NCBI GenBank assembly: GCA_016845145.1
Contig: JAERTE010000033.1
Span: 62,001-126,000, forward strand
Source of the DNA: Rhodospirillaceae bacterium
GTDB taxonomy: Bacteria > Pseudomonadota > Alphaproteobacteria > Rhodospirillales > Casp-alpha2
DNA: 64,000 bases
Direction of reading: 5' to 3'
The position numbers and the translations under genes are program-made. The notes beneath the pieces were generated by a model, which had not been told where the DNA came from, ran no database searches, and was given only the letters and a program-made list of their open reading frames with translations. Every line of letters starts with the position of its first letter. Position 1 is the stretch's first letter. Positions 63,993 through 64,000 of the stretch are shown here, in pieces.

Positions 63993-64000
63993 GTCATCCG

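Noticed and set aside
1-64000. CRISPR arrays, tRNA, rRNA, transposases, phage genes
   Set aside because: Nothing with the needed repeat spacing, cloverleaf pattern or protein signature was seen on either strand.

Overview
The window looks like the chromosome of a flagellated alphaproteobacterium, probably a marine or aquatic member of the Rhodospirillales. The evidence is clade-typical genes (FliX, a DUF6468 protein between fliM and a MotE-like gene, the CckA hybrid kinase, a DksA homologue with one zinc cysteine), an alphaproteobacterial recA and alaS, and overall GC-rich coding. No rRNA, tRNA, CRISPR array, transposase or phage gene was seen.

Layout. 1-3405 (minus): Fe(III) ABC transporter fbpA-fbpB-fbpC (fbpC cut by the window edge) with two Fur-like palindromes upstream. 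3674-4709 (plus): fliX and a dksA-like gene. 4824-8239 (minus): flgF-flgG-flgA-flgH, preceded by a consensus sigma-54 promoter and closed by a strong terminator. 8650-18483 (plus): fliL, fliM, DUF6468, MotE-like, cheY, cheZ, two MotB-like proteins, a 1201-residue periplasmic repeat protein and a second CheY-like receiver. 18513-21603 (minus): an FlhB C-domain homologue, an unknown small gene, fliO, fliP and an MFS transporter. 21766-23151: L-serine dehydratase.

23428-40238 is a catabolic island: a GntR/FCD regulator, then 3-dehydroquinate dehydratase, a Gfo/Idh oxidoreductase, a TRAP transporter (dctPQM), a quinate/shikimate dehydrogenase, a short citrate-synthase-like enzyme, three more Gfo/Idh proteins, a cupin-like unknown, a sugar-isomerase-fold enzyme, an acylating aldehyde dehydrogenase, a ThDP enzyme and a CaiB/BaiF CoA-transferase. 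Related AATATC-W-GATATT sites lie at the heads of its three transcription units, which suggests one regulon. I infer uptake and breakdown of a carbocyclic polyol acid (quinate/shikimate type) ending in CoA thioesters. The exact substrate and the later steps are not explained by known pathways, so this is the best candidate for an undescribed system.

41022-47244 (plus): flgB-flgC-fliE-fliQ-fliR-flhB followed by cckA, which is known in alphaproteobacteria to act above CtrA, a regulator of flagellar genes. 47245-48102: dispersed-repeat DNA and a gene whose reading frame runs on without a stop. 48321-63992: a periplasmic binding protein, recA, alaS, MFS, a MoxR AAA ATPase with a distant VWA partner, a frameshifted M23 peptidase, an MscS channel, a zinc alcohol dehydrogenase, cyclophilin, a second CheZ and MeaB.
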